A stretch of 64,000 nucleotides of DNA. Origin: Meghimatium bilineatum. Taxonomy: Eukaryota; Mollusca; Gastropoda; Stylommatophora; Philomycidae. The notes under the pieces are model-generated. The model was not told the DNA's origin. It saw nothing but the letters and a program-made list of their open reading frames with translations, and ran no database searches. Position numbers and translations under genes: made by a program. Where the stretch lies: contig CM067307.1 in assembly GCA_034231615.1 (NCBI GenBank), forward strand, positions 898,001 through 962,000, read 5' to 3'. Below, in pieces: positions 1-11,852 of this stretch (positions are counted from its first letter, which is position 1; every line of letters begins with the position of its first letter).

Positions 1-1475
1 TAGATGGGAGTTGGCTGCTGAAGTCCATGCTGTTGATCCATATTCTAGTACTGGTCTAATTGCACCAGTATATACCTTCTTTAGGGTTGCCTCATTGGCC
101 CCCCAGTTTGTTTCTGCCAATTTCCTCAGGAAGGCAAGTTTCTTTCTTGCCTTTGATTCTATTTTCTCAATGTGAGGCCTCCATGTCAGTCTCTTATCTA
201 GCGTAGTACCCAAGTACACCGGCTCGGCTTCTGTTTGGATATGTACATTTCCGAGTTTTATCTCTCCTGCTTTGTCCTTATTTGAGAGTGTGAAGAGTGT
301 TGTTGAAGACTATTCATCATTTATCTTTACCATCCATTTATCTGCCCATGCTGCTATGTTGTCTGCTGCCTTTTGTATTTTTTTGTTGGCGATCTTTAGA
401 TGTTCTTCTACACACCACACCACCAAGTCATCAGCGTACATTGCGGCTTTTACACATTGTGGCAATTCACAAATTATATCATTTATGAAGGCAAAAGACA
501 GAGTTGGAGACAATACAGAGCCTTGAGAAACTCCATGTTTTAGGATAACTTTTTTACTGTTGCATCCTTCCATGGTAACTCTTGCTTGTCTATTGTGTAG
601 GAAGGAACGGATTCACTTGCTCATGTTGCCCCCGATTCCGTTTCTTTGCAGCTTTATTATCAGTCCATCTTTCCAGACCTTGTCGAAAGCTTTTTGAAGA
701 TCTATCCATAGGGTGAAAACTTTTTTCTTTTCTTGAAATGCATCTTCTATGATCTGTGACAGGAATGTTATTTGTTCTTCTGTGCTGTTACACTCTCTAA
801 ATCCAGCTTGTTCTGGCACCAATAGCTTCTCTGACTCTAGGTACCACTTTAGTCTTCTGTTGACTATACTTTCCATTGTCTTGCAGACACAACTCGTTAG
901 ACTTATTGGTCTATAACTGTCGGGCTTCTGTTTGTCCTTGCCTCTTTTAATAAAAGGACACATAAACGCTTCTCTCCACGACTGTGGTACATTGCCTGTT
1001 TCCCAGCTATAGTTGTATATCTGTAATAATTTGTACATTGCTGCCTGTCCTAGGTTCCTAAGCATTTCATTGGTGACACCGTCCTGTCCTGGTGATTTTC
1101 TATCCTTTAATTTCCCTATAGATGCCTTTAATTCTTCTATTGTGAATAATTTGGACATGACGTCTGGGCAGTTTGTGCTGTTCTTATCATTGTTCATTTT
1201 TTGACAAATGCTTCGTTGTCTACATGTATTGATGGTAATTGTGCTTTCTTTTCTGTGAGATTCTGCAAGCTTGTCTGCTGCTTGTTTGCCACAGTGAAGT
1301 TTGCCTGAATCCTCCAATGTAATTTTTTTTTGCTGGGTATTGTTATCATCATTTATTTGCTTGGTTAGTTTCCACAGCTTTTCTCCCTTCCTTTTCAAAA
1401 TTTGGTTTTTGAGTTTTTTCCCTCTAACTTCTTGTGTTTCTATCTTTTCTTTAGTGAAATTTGCTTTGGTTTTTT
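1..1475 (-). pseudogene. Jockey-like LINE ORF2, reverse transcriptase part (broken, runs off the window start)
   Basis: Reverse transcriptase of a non-LTR retrotransposon, which would copy element RNA at a nicked target. Reading down the minus strand from 1475, the translation shows KSPGQDGV, SYRPISLTS, LWIDLQKAFDKVW (motif A aspartate), then after a frame break near 575-613 GVSQGSVLSP and MYADDLV (the catalytic YADD). Positions 1-110 continue into the C-terminal region (TGAIRPVLEYGSTAW). The matching endonuclease lies at 2714-3671, separated by a nested insertion. The in-frame stop and frameshift make it a dead copy. The Jockey-type assignment rests on motif style, not on a search. Confidence 0.85.
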
Positions 1476-1487
1476 GTAGAGCGATGT

Positions 1488-2713
1488 TTGTTTGTTTGTT
1501 TTTCGTTCGCTCCATTGTAACCATCACGGATATCCGTGCGATTTCCGCCGGGAGCGTGATTACGTTGTGCCACCGTTATGCGCCTTGTAGGCCTAGCACA
1601 TCCGATTTCGGCATGCCTTGATATTCGGGTGGGCTACCCTTAGCCTGTGACAGCCTCTATATCTGTCTCCAGGCACGCGTAGCGGAGACTCTTCGCTTAG
1701 ACGATTTTTTGCTATCGTCTGACTCGAACGAGGTGTTCCACTGTCTATGAACTTGCCTCGTGTAATTGGACGTGCTGTGCCTGTGCCCATTGGGTACTGA
1801 ACCGTTTCTCATCCGTGAGCCTGGTTCCTTAAGGGGAAAAACTCAACAGAGGAGTTGGACCCTGGCTCTTTCGCCCTCTTAGCCGAGGTGTCATTCACCG
1901 ACATCGTGTACCCCTTGTCCAGGTTCGAGTCTCACACCACGCGTTTGAGAGCAAGGCGTTCTCGAGCTGAGCGTCCTTGTCCCAATAGCGCCTGAGCCCA
2001 TCAGGTACTGAATCCTTTCTCTCTTCAAGTGTATTTCCGGTGTAGGAAAACCTGACAATAGAGTTGGGCCAGGGCTAAATCGTTGTCCCTTTTGTGCCTG
2101 AGCGCATCGAGTACGGAACCCTTTCTCTTCGCGAGCATATTTCCGGTTTAGGAGGCTCGACATTAGAGCTGGGTTAGGTCTTCTTGCTTTACCAAACGCC
2201 AATGGATGGGTCTGGGTCTCTGCCTGTAAGGAACACAGGCAACTAGAAGCTCGTCTCGAGCTGACGGAGCTTGTAGTTGCCCTTTCCTAGGGACTTTTCA
2301 CTTTCTATTTGCAGTTCGCGCTGCCCTCTAGCGCTGTTCTGCCCTTTCATTGTTTCATTGTACTCGGTATGAAATATATTTGTCTCTCGCCATGCATCTA
2401 TCTTTACGTGCATTTTACATTGGCCGCCCCTCCTATTTTCTGACTGGACTGACTTGCTTCACTGTATGTCGACAGTGTCGCTATATGTGGTGATGCTGGT
2501 GGTGTCGGAGATATTGTCTGTCTCTTGTGCACTCAAATCTCTTTCCATCTGCTACCTCCACATTCTCGAACACGATCCCCAAATGATTTAGCCAGAATCA
2601 GCTCGAGCTGCTGTATTTCTGTTTCCAGGGTGCACCGCGTGGAGGTACATTTGGGATCTTGGTTATCTGCTAACCCTGGGTCCGCCTAGAGCAATGCGTT
2701 CCCTTTGCACCCC
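1488..2713 (-). mobile_element. Nested retroposon with 12-bp target-site duplication
   Basis: This block interrupts the LINE between its endonuclease and reverse transcriptase. The 12-mer gtagagcgatgt occurs at both edges (1476-1487 and 2714-2725). The low-coordinate edge is a tttg repeat, read on the minus strand as a (CAAA)n-like 3' tail. The other edge reads, on the minus strand, GGGGTGCAAAGGG. That same terminus recurs at 46866-46879, and the tail-side half recurs inverted at 9860-10260, so this is a dispersed family. No convincing protein was found, so a SINE-like or non-autonomous element is most likely. Confidence 0.75.
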
Positions 2714-3671
2714 GTAGAGCGATGTGATTCTGTTGTGATGGTTGTGTCTCTGCCATATTACGTGCTTCAGTCAGTTCTTCCTGTAGTTTTTGAAGTGTAT
2801 TTGTCCAATATGGTACATAATTCTTCCTTGCTCCTCTTGTTATTGTCTCATTAGCTGCCTGAAGTATTCCTTTATTAAACTCCATGATAATAGTGTTGAT
2901 GTCTCTGCCTGTTAATTTTATGTCTTTTGTAAGTAGGTTTGCTCTATGTTTATATATGTGCCAGTTTGCTTTCTTGTAGTTCCATCTTGGCTTGTTTGGT
3001 CTTTTAATTGTTGATTTGTTCACTTGGATGATAACTGAACAATAATCACTGCCACCAAGTTGTTCGCCTATTGTTCTTTCTATTAATCCAGCCAGTTCTG
3101 AGGTGCAGAATGCCAGGTCTGGGGTTGAGGTGCTATGCCATCTTCTTGAGTAGAAAGTTGGTGGATCCTGTGGATTGTTCAGGAGGATTAGGTTGTTATC
3201 ATCTTGCCAACTTTCTATCTCTTCTCCCCTTCTGTCTAAATTGTTATATCCCCAGGTTTGGGAATGGCTGTTAAAGTCTCCCACTGCCAGAAAGTGTTTG
3301 TTTGGGATGTTAATACTGGTCATGTTTAGTGGGATGTCATTTGGGCAGTAGAAGTTTAATATGTCCAGTTCAAGGGAGTTGTCTTTTATATGAATCATCT
3401 GGTATTCTGCGCCTTCCTCTTGTGTTTTCGTTTCTATGTCATTGATGTTATCCTTGATCAGAGTTAGTATGCCGCCTTTCCTCCGATCTTTCCTGTCTAC
3501 TCTAAAGTATTGGTACCCTCGTATTTTAAATGTTATTTTTTATTATGAGATTGGTTTCCTGTATGCAGCAAATACTAATTTCTTTCTGGTGCAAGGTGTT
3601 TTCAAGTTAGGTTTTTTAAATTTCTAACTCCCTCTGCATTCCAGTGCATAATATTCAGAGGGGTTTTCATC
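2714..3671 (-). pseudogene. Jockey-like LINE ORF2, endonuclease part
   Basis: APE-type endonuclease domain that would nick target DNA. The start reads MHWNAEGV near 3660, typical for the beginning of ORF2 in this group. A frame shift follows near 3600. Further on are AVGDFNSHSQTWG, SRRWHSTSTPDLAF and GGSDYCSVI. The last motif is usually SDH in active enzymes, so the tyrosine suggests decay of the catalytic histidine. The open frame from 3398 runs into the nested insertion, where it meets a stop. The reverse transcriptase continues at 1475. Confidence 0.8.
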
Positions 3672-4045
3672 CTGTCTGGTTGGCCATTCGCTTTCCTCTT
3701 CTGCCTCCTGGCTCCATGAGGTAGATTAGAGGGACCTTCAGTAACTGGAGGTGGATTCTGTCAAAGTTCAGAATCCGGCACTGCTCCTGCCTGGGGGAAC
3801 TTCACAGGGCGAGCACCATGACGATTTTTATAATTTTGTCGTGCAGACATGTCAACTATTCGGTTTGCATGATACCATGGTTGCTGGTGCGCCTCTTGGC
3901 CTGGCATCTCTGACTTCAGCACCTGTGCTTGCTTGGGCAGGATTGAGACCCTGCTCGATATTGTTGGCCCGACCAATCTTAGTTTCCAGCCTCTGTTGGC
4001 TGGACTAAGCCCTATCTCCACGTCACGGAGTTAGCCTCGATAGGG
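3672..4045 (-). pseudogene. Probable ORF1 (gag-like) tail of the same LINE
   Basis: An 86-codon minus-strand frame (4021 to 3761) ends just upstream of ORF2. It contains a basic stretch with RQNYKNRHGARPVKFPQ. A diverged copy of the same DNA is present at 41905-42095, showing that it belongs to a dispersed element. The position ahead of the endonuclease suggests the end of ORF1. No zinc knuckles are visible in this part. Function is inferred from position only. Confidence 0.45.
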
Positions 4046-5235
4046 ATAAACTATGATTGGTGGAGATATAACTAAATTGTTATTAGTGGAGACATAACTA
4101 AAGTGTCATTATTGGAGAAATAACTAAAGTGTCATTGGTGGAGACATAACTAAAGTGTGATTGGTGGAGACATAACTAAAGTGTCATTGGTGGAGAAATA
4201 ACTAAAGTTTCATTGGTGGAGACATAACTAAAGTGTGATTGGTGGAGACATAACTAAAGTGTCATTATTGGAGAAATAACTAAAGTGTCATTGGTGGAGA
4301 CATAACTAAAGTGTGATTGGTGGAGACATAACTAAAGTGTCATTGGTGGAGACATAACTAAAGTTTCATTGGTGGAGACATAACTAAAGTGTGATTGGTG
4401 GAGACATAACTAAAGTGTCATTATTGGAGAAATAACTAAAGTGTCATTGGTGGAGACATAACTAAAGTGTGATTGGTGGAGACATAACTAAAGTGTCATT
4501 GGTGGAGAAATAACTAAAGTTTCATTGGTGGAGACATAACTAAAGTGTGATTGGTGGAGACATAACTAAAGTGTCATTGCTGGAGACATAACTAAAGTGT
4601 GATTGGTGGAGACATAACTAAAGTGTCATTGGTGGAGAAATAACTAAAGTGTCATTGGTGGAGACATAACTAAAGTGTCATTGGTGGAGACATAACTAAA
4701 GTGTCATTGGTGGAGACATAACTAAAGTGCCATTTTGGAGACATGACTAAAATGTAACTTGTGGAGACATGACTAAAATGTAACTGTTGGAGACATGACT
4801 AAAATGTAACTCGTGGAGACATGACGAAAATGTAACTGGTGGAGACATAACTAAAGTGTCATTGGCGGAGACATAACTAAAGTGTCATTAGTTGGAGACA
4901 TAACTAAAGTGTCATAGTTGGAGACATAACAAAAGTGCCATTAGGGGAGACATAACTAAAGTGTCATTACTGGAGACATAACTAAAGTGTCATAAGTGGA
5001 GACATAACTAAAGTGTCATAAGTGGAGACATAACTAAAGTGTCATTAGTAGAGATATAACTAAAGTATGATAAGTGGAGACATAAGTATCAAAAGTGGAG
5101 AAAGTTTCATTAGGGGAGACATAACAAAGGTGTCATTAGGGGAGACATAACTAAAGTGTCATTAGTAGAGACAACTAAAGTGTCATTAGTAGAGATGTAA
5201 CTAAAGTGTCATTATACGAGAAGTAACTGCTGTGT
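4046..5235. repeat. 26-bp minisatellite with six-unit higher-order structure
   Basis: About 45 tandem copies of a 26-bp unit containing ggtggagacataactaaa. Between about 4100 and 4560 five unit variants recur in the order A-B-C-D-E-C, making a 156-bp higher-order repeat present three times, with one B for D exchange in the second. The right third (4740-5235) is more diverged and has truncated units. Confidence 0.95.
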
Positions 5236-5640
5236 CAGTAGTGTAGACTGCATCTGACATTGAAGTATACTGTAGTTGTTATCACGACACATGCAGTGAT
5301 AGATTGGTGGATAAAAAATATTGCGAGATGGGGATTGTTCTGAAGTTAGAACTTTAGTTCAAATTAGAGCATTATGCTCAAATGTTAAAATCTCAATATT
5401 TCAAAATATATCTGGACGCATGCATGCCGAAACGGATCAGCAACTGAAGACAGAGCAAATGGCCGCATTGGAATATACATTGTTGTTATAGGTGACACCA
5501 CACTACACCGCACCACACCAGAAACGAACAACCTTTCTCTACATATGAAACAAATATCCTTTTTTCCGTTGCATCTTGAGGTCTGTCTCTGTTATTTAAA
5601 GTGGACCATCTCATGCAATGATCCCGACAGTTTCAGACGT
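5236..5640. other. No feature recognised
   Basis: AT-rich sequence between the 26-bp array and the next LINE. No long frame, RNA gene or repeat was recognised. Confidence 0.5.
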
Positions 5641-5644
5641 CCGC

Positions 5645-7050
5645 AGACGTTTCAAATGTCTTTGGTATTCTCACTGATTAAAGCCTGCACTTCTTTCTCC
5701 ACAGCTGTGGGACACCATTCTCTGCATTCCCTGCTAAGTGATATTACTACTCTCAAACAAGTTTCGAAATCTGTGGGTAGACCTATCCATTCCGCACCTG
5801 CTGCCACATCCTGTAATCTGCACACGCTTTGTATTACATCCTCAGCACGTCCCATCCACGACCTTCCTCTATTGAGTCTACTGCCTTTAAATTTCTGTAT
5901 TTCGGAATGCAACGGGTGTTCCTTATCTGCATGTATTTGAAGGTACGCCCGTGCACGGCAATACTGTAATCTATGATCAGCTGTTGGGCAGTCAAGTAGG
6001 TATCGCATAGCTCTTGTCGATGTGTCTCTTGTGCATCCCAGAATGATACGCATTGCTGCATTCTGGACTCTATCCAGTCTTTCGATCTGAGTTTGCCTAA
6101 GAGTCAGAATTGCCAGTGCATATTCCACCACAGCCACAACCAAACCCTGGTACAAAAGAAATAACAATCTTTGCTCACACTGCGCAGCAGCCATAACCTT
6201 CATTGCTGCTAAGCCTTTGCCTGCCCTTATGATAATGTGGTCAACATGTTCCCTGAAACTCAGGCTTCTGTCAAAAAACACACCCAGATATCTCATTGTG
6301 CTAGTTCTTTCTAAACTTTTCCCGGACAACGAAACTTGTAGCATGGGTGTCTTTACCATGTCATTGTTCAAGGAAAACCACGTCACGAATGCCTTTGAAG
6401 GATTAACCACTGCTTTCGTATCTCGACACCAATATGTTAGTCTGTCCAGCTCTTTCTGTAGTTCCACTACGCACTCTTCTTGAATTCTGCCCTGTCTATA
6501 CACCAGGATATCATTGGCATATGGCATCGTTCTGCCAACACCTGTGATTTGATTGCCAGCGATATATACTGTGTATACATTGATAAGTACATGAGATAGA
6601 GGCGATCCCTGTGGCAGACCAGGATTAATAACCGTTGATGCAGTTATCCAGTTACCACACTTAAGAACTACTATCCGGTAGTATTATAGTATAGTATTAC
6701 GACAGGAGTAATACTATCCTGTCTCGTAGTCGTAACCTTCGATAACAGTTACCATGTTGTTCCGACAGGCTGACGTTGTGCTTGAACTAGTTACGGGCAT
6801 GGCGTGGATGGGCGGAACAAAAAAGAAACCTGTCGCAAGGGCCAGAGTTGTGCCCTGATGTCGACTTCTGTTTCGGCGACATTAGACTGAAACAAAATCG
6901 AGTCGAATGGCTGCTGGAACAGAGGGCGGAACGCTTATGGGAATGCCCCACGTGATGTGAGGTCAGTTTCTAATCAAAAATCAAGAATACAAGACTGTGC
7001 ATCAGGGCGGAACCCACCGCACGACAAAAAGATTTACTGCAAGATTTAAC
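5645..7050 (-). pseudogene. LINE reverse transcriptase C-terminal half (RNase H type family), with a 320-bp insertion
   Basis: The minus frame from 6527 to 5652 encodes MPYANDILVYRQ (YADD decayed to YAND), WFSLNN, MRYLGVFFDRSLSFREHVDH, and a long connection region with TQIERLDRVQNAAMR. It is a close relative of the copy at 20505-22215, which carries on into RNase H. Here the RNase H part is missing. By comparison with that copy, positions 6671-6991 are an extra insertion between the 5' part (RAVGSALMH, about 6992-7050) and the rest. That insertion includes a plus-strand piece similar to 53530-53600, the tail of another LINE. Not functional. Confidence 0.85.
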
Positions 7051-7065
7051 AGCTGGTGTTAACAA

Positions 7066-7215
7066 AACATGTGTCACACGAACAGCACCCGTGCCACACG
7101 AACAGCACACGTGCCACACGAACAGCACATGTGTCACACGAACAGCACATGTGTCACACGAACAACAAATGAGTCACACGAACAACAAATGTGTCACACG
7201 AATAACATGTGTCAC
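7066..7215. repeat. 18-bp minisatellite
   Basis: About eight copies of tgtcacacgaacagcaca with small variants. It is open in one plus frame only because the period is divisible by three. Confidence 0.9.
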
Positions 7216-7635
7216 ATTAATAGCGATTGCTCCTTTCAAATGTTTATACCAGTTTGAATAAGAAAATTATTCATGTACTAATTTCCAATGTTGTATTAAA
7301 ATGTAAATGAAAATATGATATAAAAGTTATCGAACATCAAGATAAGTCTAGCACAAAGGCAAATCTACATATAAAAGGATAGCTAATCAAGCAGGGGAAT
7401 CTGGCAGGACAGAAAATACGGGTTCGTCAAACGTAATATCTCTCAGATTTTGTTTCAACATGACTGTTACTGTATAAAATCGTGCATCAATCACGGCTGA
7501 AACCATTGCCCATGCCACATAATTCAATTGAAGGAGACTTGACGGATTCAACAACAAGCTACAAGACTTCAGGAAAATGGTACGTTTCACCTGTACACAA
7601 TGATCTGGTTTCTGTGTATGAGCGGGCATTCGATG
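7216..7635. other. No feature recognised
   Basis: AT-rich spacer. An 85-codon minus frame at 7387-7644 shows no recognisable motif and is probably chance. Confidence 0.45.
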
Positions 7636-8535
7636 TATCTCCAATTGTTTGATAGAATTATCTTGTTTTTAATTTCTGCTAAGTTTGTTATAGATAGGAA
7701 AACTTATTGTTTGATAGAATTATCTAGTTTTTCTGCTAAGTTTGCTAAGTTTGTTATAGTTTCTTATAAGTTTGTTATAAGTTTGTTATAAGTTTGTTAT
7801 AAGTTTGTTATAAGTTTGTTATAGTTTGTTATAAGTTTGTTATAAGTTTGTTATAGTTTGTTATAAGTTTGTTATAAGTTTGTTATAAGTTTGTTATAAG
7901 TTTGTTATAAGTTTGTTATAAGTTTGTTATAAGTTTGTTATAAGTTTGTTATAGTTTCTTATAAGTTTGTTATAAGTTTGTTATAAGTTTGTTATAGTTT
8001 GTTATAAGTTTGTTATAAGTTTGTTATAAGTTTGTTATAGTTTGTTATAAGTTTGTTATAGTTTGTTATAAGTTTGTTATAGTTTGTTATAAGTTTGTTA
8101 TAGTTTGTTATAAGTTTGTTATAGTTTGTTATAAGTTTGTTGTAAGTTTGTTATAGTTTGTTATAAGTTTGTTATAGTTTGTTATAAGTTTGTTATAGTT
8201 TGTTATAAGTTTGTTATAGTTTGTTATAAGTTTGTTATAGTTTGTTATAAGTTTGTTATAGTTTGTTATAGTTTGTTATAAGTTTGTTATAGTTTGTTAT
8301 AGTTTGTTATAAGTTTGTTATAGTTTGTTATAGTTTGTTATAAGTTTGTTATAAGTTTGTTATAGTTTGTTATAGTTTGTTATAAGTTTGTTATAGTTTG
8401 TTATAAGTTTGTTATAGTTTGTTATAAGTTTGTTATAGTTTGTTATAGTTTGTTATAAGTTTGTTATAAGTTTGTTATAGTTTGTTATAGTTTGTTATAA
8501 GTTTGTTATAGTTTGTTATAAGTTTGTTATAGTTA
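7636..8535. repeat. Short-unit array, gtttgttata(a)
   Basis: About 85 copies of a 10- or 11-bp unit (gtttgttata and gtttgttataa) with the two lengths intermixed. The left side opens with two longer related pieces near 7640-7740. Confidence 0.95.
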
Positions 8536-8544
8536 GGAAAACTA

Positions 8545-9733
8545 ATCAAGATCAATCTAATCATCTTCAAGTGCCAGCTCTGCAACTACCAAGTTTGGCT
8601 AAAACGGACTACCAATATCGCCTTTCTCTTTGTCTTGATTATGCACTCTGCTATACTGTAACCTGTCCATCTTGTGATGTCTCTTTTCTACTTGTATCTA
8701 TGCCTAAATCTTGCTCGCCGCCCTTGGACTTTAACCTCAAGTAAGGTCATCAACAAGCTGTCATGTCTGTTAATATGTCCAAAATATTTGCTTAATCTTC
8801 ATTTTCTTTTAAAATTCTTTCTTTTCATCTTAAGTGTTGTCAGAACCACTATGTTTATTTTCTTCTCTTTCCATGATGTTCTCCCTACTAGTCTATATAT
8901 CCACATCTCAAAGGCTCTAGACGTCGCCACGTCATATACAGGGTGAGTTTTTTAATTTACCCTCCGACAGAAAAAAACAACCCAGTCCTTACCGGGTGAT
9001 CGAACTCTAGACCTCACTAGTGTGATACTAGCGTGCGGGATGGTTTTTATTTTTGAATGTTCATAAAATAATCCAGCCCAAGTTCATTACTTGATTTATT
9101 GACTTGATCTATTAGTCTTTGTAGTTCATGTTCATATTCTGCTAAAAGAACAAGTGTCATCTGTATATCTCAGGTTGTTTATTATTTTCCCATTGATCTT
9201 GAGTCTTGGCATTCCTTCTATATGTTTAAAGATTATCTCTGTGTAGATATTAAATAGGCTTGGTGATAAAATACATCCTTGTCTTATCCCTCTTCTTCTT
9301 ATTTCTATGTATGGTGAGTAGCTGTTTTCACACCTTATTGATGCAGTTTGTTCCCAATATATATTTCTAATCAGTCTGTCTTTTCTATCAATGCTTATTT
9401 CTTATGCTTATTGCTTTAGTCTGTGAAGCAAAGATAGATACTTATTTGGACTTCTATATATTCATCTATCAACAGTTGAATACTACGTACAGCTTCTCTG
9501 ATTCATTTGTTTTTCCTCAACCTCAAACTGGTATTCACCGACTTCACTGTCTATCTTGTTGCTAATTCTTTCATGTAATATCTTGAGTAGTATTTCAGTT
9601 ATGTTGTAGCTCAAACTTATTGTTCTATAATCCATACAATCCACAGCCCTGGGCTTCTTAGGTAGTCGTTTGCATAATGCTGACTTTACGTTTTGAGGAA
9701 TGTGGAGTTTCATATAAGATCTTAGAACCGCAT
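8545..9733 (-). pseudogene. RTE-like LINE fragment (RT and C-terminal region)
   Basis: DNA-level homologue of the better preserved copy at 22411-23640, same strand and order: the C-terminal end at 8545-8935 and the reverse transcriptase part at 9060-9733. Frames are broken. Positions 8940-9055 are an extra insert with a short tRNA-like look. A minus frame at 9749-9483 preserves RTISLSYNITEILLKILHERI, the upstream part of the RT. The SINE at 9735 landed at its 5' edge. Confidence 0.75.
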
Positions 9734-9734
9734 A

Positions 9735-10281
9735 TACACAATCAATCAATCAATCAATAAACCCGTAACCCTTCAGGGTCGTAGGGGTACCACATTGGAT
9801 GTCTCAGCACACAGAGTCCTCCAGAGAATTCTATCCTCAGCGATGCGGATGAGATATACACAATGTCGGTGAATGACACCTCGGCTAAGAGGGCGAAAGA
9901 GCCAGGGTCCAACTCCTGTGTTGTGTTCTTCCCCTTAAGGATCCAGGCTCACGGATGAAAAACGGTTCAGTACCCAATGGGCACAGGCACAGCACGCCCA
10001 ATTTTACGAGGCAAGTTCATAGACAGTGGAACACCTCGTGCGAGTCAGACGAGAGCAAAAATCGTCTAAGCGAAGAGTCGCCACTACGCGTGCCTGGAGA
10101 CAGATATAGAGGCTGTCACAGGCTAAGGGTAGCCCACCCGAATTGTGAAGGTATGCCGAAATCAGATGTGCTAGGCCTACAAGGCGCATAACGGTGGCAC
10201 AACGTAATCACGCTCCCGGCGGAAATCGCACGGATATCCGTGATGGTTACAATGGAGCGAACGCAAAACAGACAAACATAC
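9735..10281 (+). mobile_element. SINE-like element with 11-bp target-site duplication
   Basis: Flanked by agaaccgcata at 9724-9734 and 10282-10292. The tail-side end (acaaac-type repeat before 10281) and positions 9860-10260 match, in inverted orientation, positions 1500-1900 of the nested element at 1488-2713. The head (cccgtaacccttcagggtcgta and following) instead resembles 27120-27320 and 58415-58640, so the copy looks like a composite of two head and tail modules. Confidence 0.8.
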
Positions 10282-10337
10282 AGAACCGCATAAACAATAG
10301 TGATGAAGATGCTCCAACATGGCTACTCGAAAGTCTC

Positions 10338-10612
10338 TGGAACAGGAGAACAGGAATATATGCAGACGGCTCAGTGGAGAACAGGAATATATGCAGACGG
10401 CTCAGTGGAGAACAGGAATATATGCAGACGGCTCAGTGGAGAACAGGAATATATGCAGACGACTCAGTGGAGAACAGGAATATATGCAGACGGCTCAGTG
10501 AAGAACAGGAATATATGCAGACGGCTCAGTGGAGAACAGGAATATAAGCAGACGGCTCAGTGGAGAACAGGAATATATGCAGACGGCTCAGTGGAGAACA
10601 GGAAAATATATA
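10338..10612. repeat. 31-bp minisatellite built on an RNase H-like YADGS segment
   Basis: About nine copies of a 31-bp unit that in one frame reads GIYADGSVENRN. This resembles the IYTDGS catalytic motif of LINE RNase H domains, such as IIYTDGSV at 21160-21200. It sits directly after the SINE at 9735-10281. Confidence 0.9.
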
Positions 10613-10679
10613 TATATGCTCAGTGAAGAAGAGAGTGAAAAATGGTGGTGGAAGTGTACGACGTAGCTTTAAAACGTTC

Positions 10680-11520
10680 CTGAATAATCAACTAGTGTTT
10701 GATATGCATTAATCCTGTCAATAATCAACTAGTTTTTGATATGCATTAATCCTGTCAATAATCAACTAGTTTTTGATATGCATTAATCCTGTCAATAATC
10801 AATTACTGTTTGATATGCATTAATCATTTCAATAATCAAGTAGTGTTTGATATGCATTAATTCTGTCAATAATCAATTAGTTTTTGAAATGCATTAATCC
10901 TGTCATTAATATTCGACTAGTGTTTGAGATGCATTAATCCTGTCAATAATCAACTAGTGGTTGAAATGCATTAATCCTGTCAATAATCAACTAGTGTTTG
11001 ATATGCATTAATCCTGTCAATAATCAACTAGTGTTTGATATGCAATAATCCTGTCAATAATCAACTAGTGTTTGATATGCATTAATCCTGTCAATAATCA
11101 ACTAGTTTTTGATATGCATTAATCCTGTCAATAATCAACTAGTGTTTGATATGCATTAATCCTGTCAATAATCAACTAGTTTTTTATATGCATTAATCCT
11201 GTCAATAATCAACTAGTTTTTGATATGCATTAATCCTGTCAATAATCAACTAGTGTTTGATATGCAATAATCCTGTCAATAATCAACTAGTGTTTGATAT
11301 GCATTAATCCTGTCAATAATCAATTACTGTTTGATGTGCATTAATCCTTTCAATAATCAAGTAGTGTTTGATATGCATTAATCCTGTCATTAATATTCAA
11401 CTAGTGTTTGAGATGCATTAATCCTGTCAATAATCAACTAGTGTTTGAGATGCATTAATCCTATCAATAATCAATTAGTGTTTGATATGCATTAATCATG
11501 TCAATAATCAACTAGTTTTG
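10680..11520. repeat. 37-bp minisatellite
   Basis: About 22 copies of a 37-bp unit containing actagtgtttgatatgcatt. Variants at the tttttgat and gagatgc positions are shared between distant copies, which points to block duplication inside the array. Confidence 0.95.
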
Positions 11521-11589
11521 GAGAGGCGTTCATCCTGACAATACTCCATAAAGACTTAAACACTTAATTAGCCGGATCAGCAGGCAGAT

Positions 11590-11852
11590 TTCTTGGACTT
11601 TGATGGTAGGACAAACCCACCAACGCTGATGTATGTCAGGACAAAGTCACCAACGCTGGTGTATGTCAGGACAAAGTCACCAACGCTGATGTATGGCAAA
11701 ACAAGGTCACCAACAATGAATTATGTCAGGAAAAAGTCATTAACAATGATTTATGTCAGGACAAAGTCACCAACAATGATTTATGTCAGGACAAAGTCAT
11801 CAACAATGATTTATGTCAGGAGAAAGTCACCAACAATGATTTATGTCAGGAC
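11590..11852 (+). repeat. 30-bp minisatellite, first block, from a LINE TNADV segment
   Basis: Tandem 30-bp units encode DKVTNADV-like peptides in one frame (tnnD type variants on this side). The left flank (11580-11625) reads RFLGL, a stop, W, a stop, DKPTNADV. This is a decayed LINE C-terminal region from which the unit appears to have been copied. The array is continued at 12752 and 13567. Confidence 0.9.

Noticed and set aside
8940-9055. Possible tRNA gene or tRNA-like insert
   Set aside because: A B-box-like gttcgatcac is present on the minus strand, but no complete cloverleaf could be drawn; at most a piece of a SINE.
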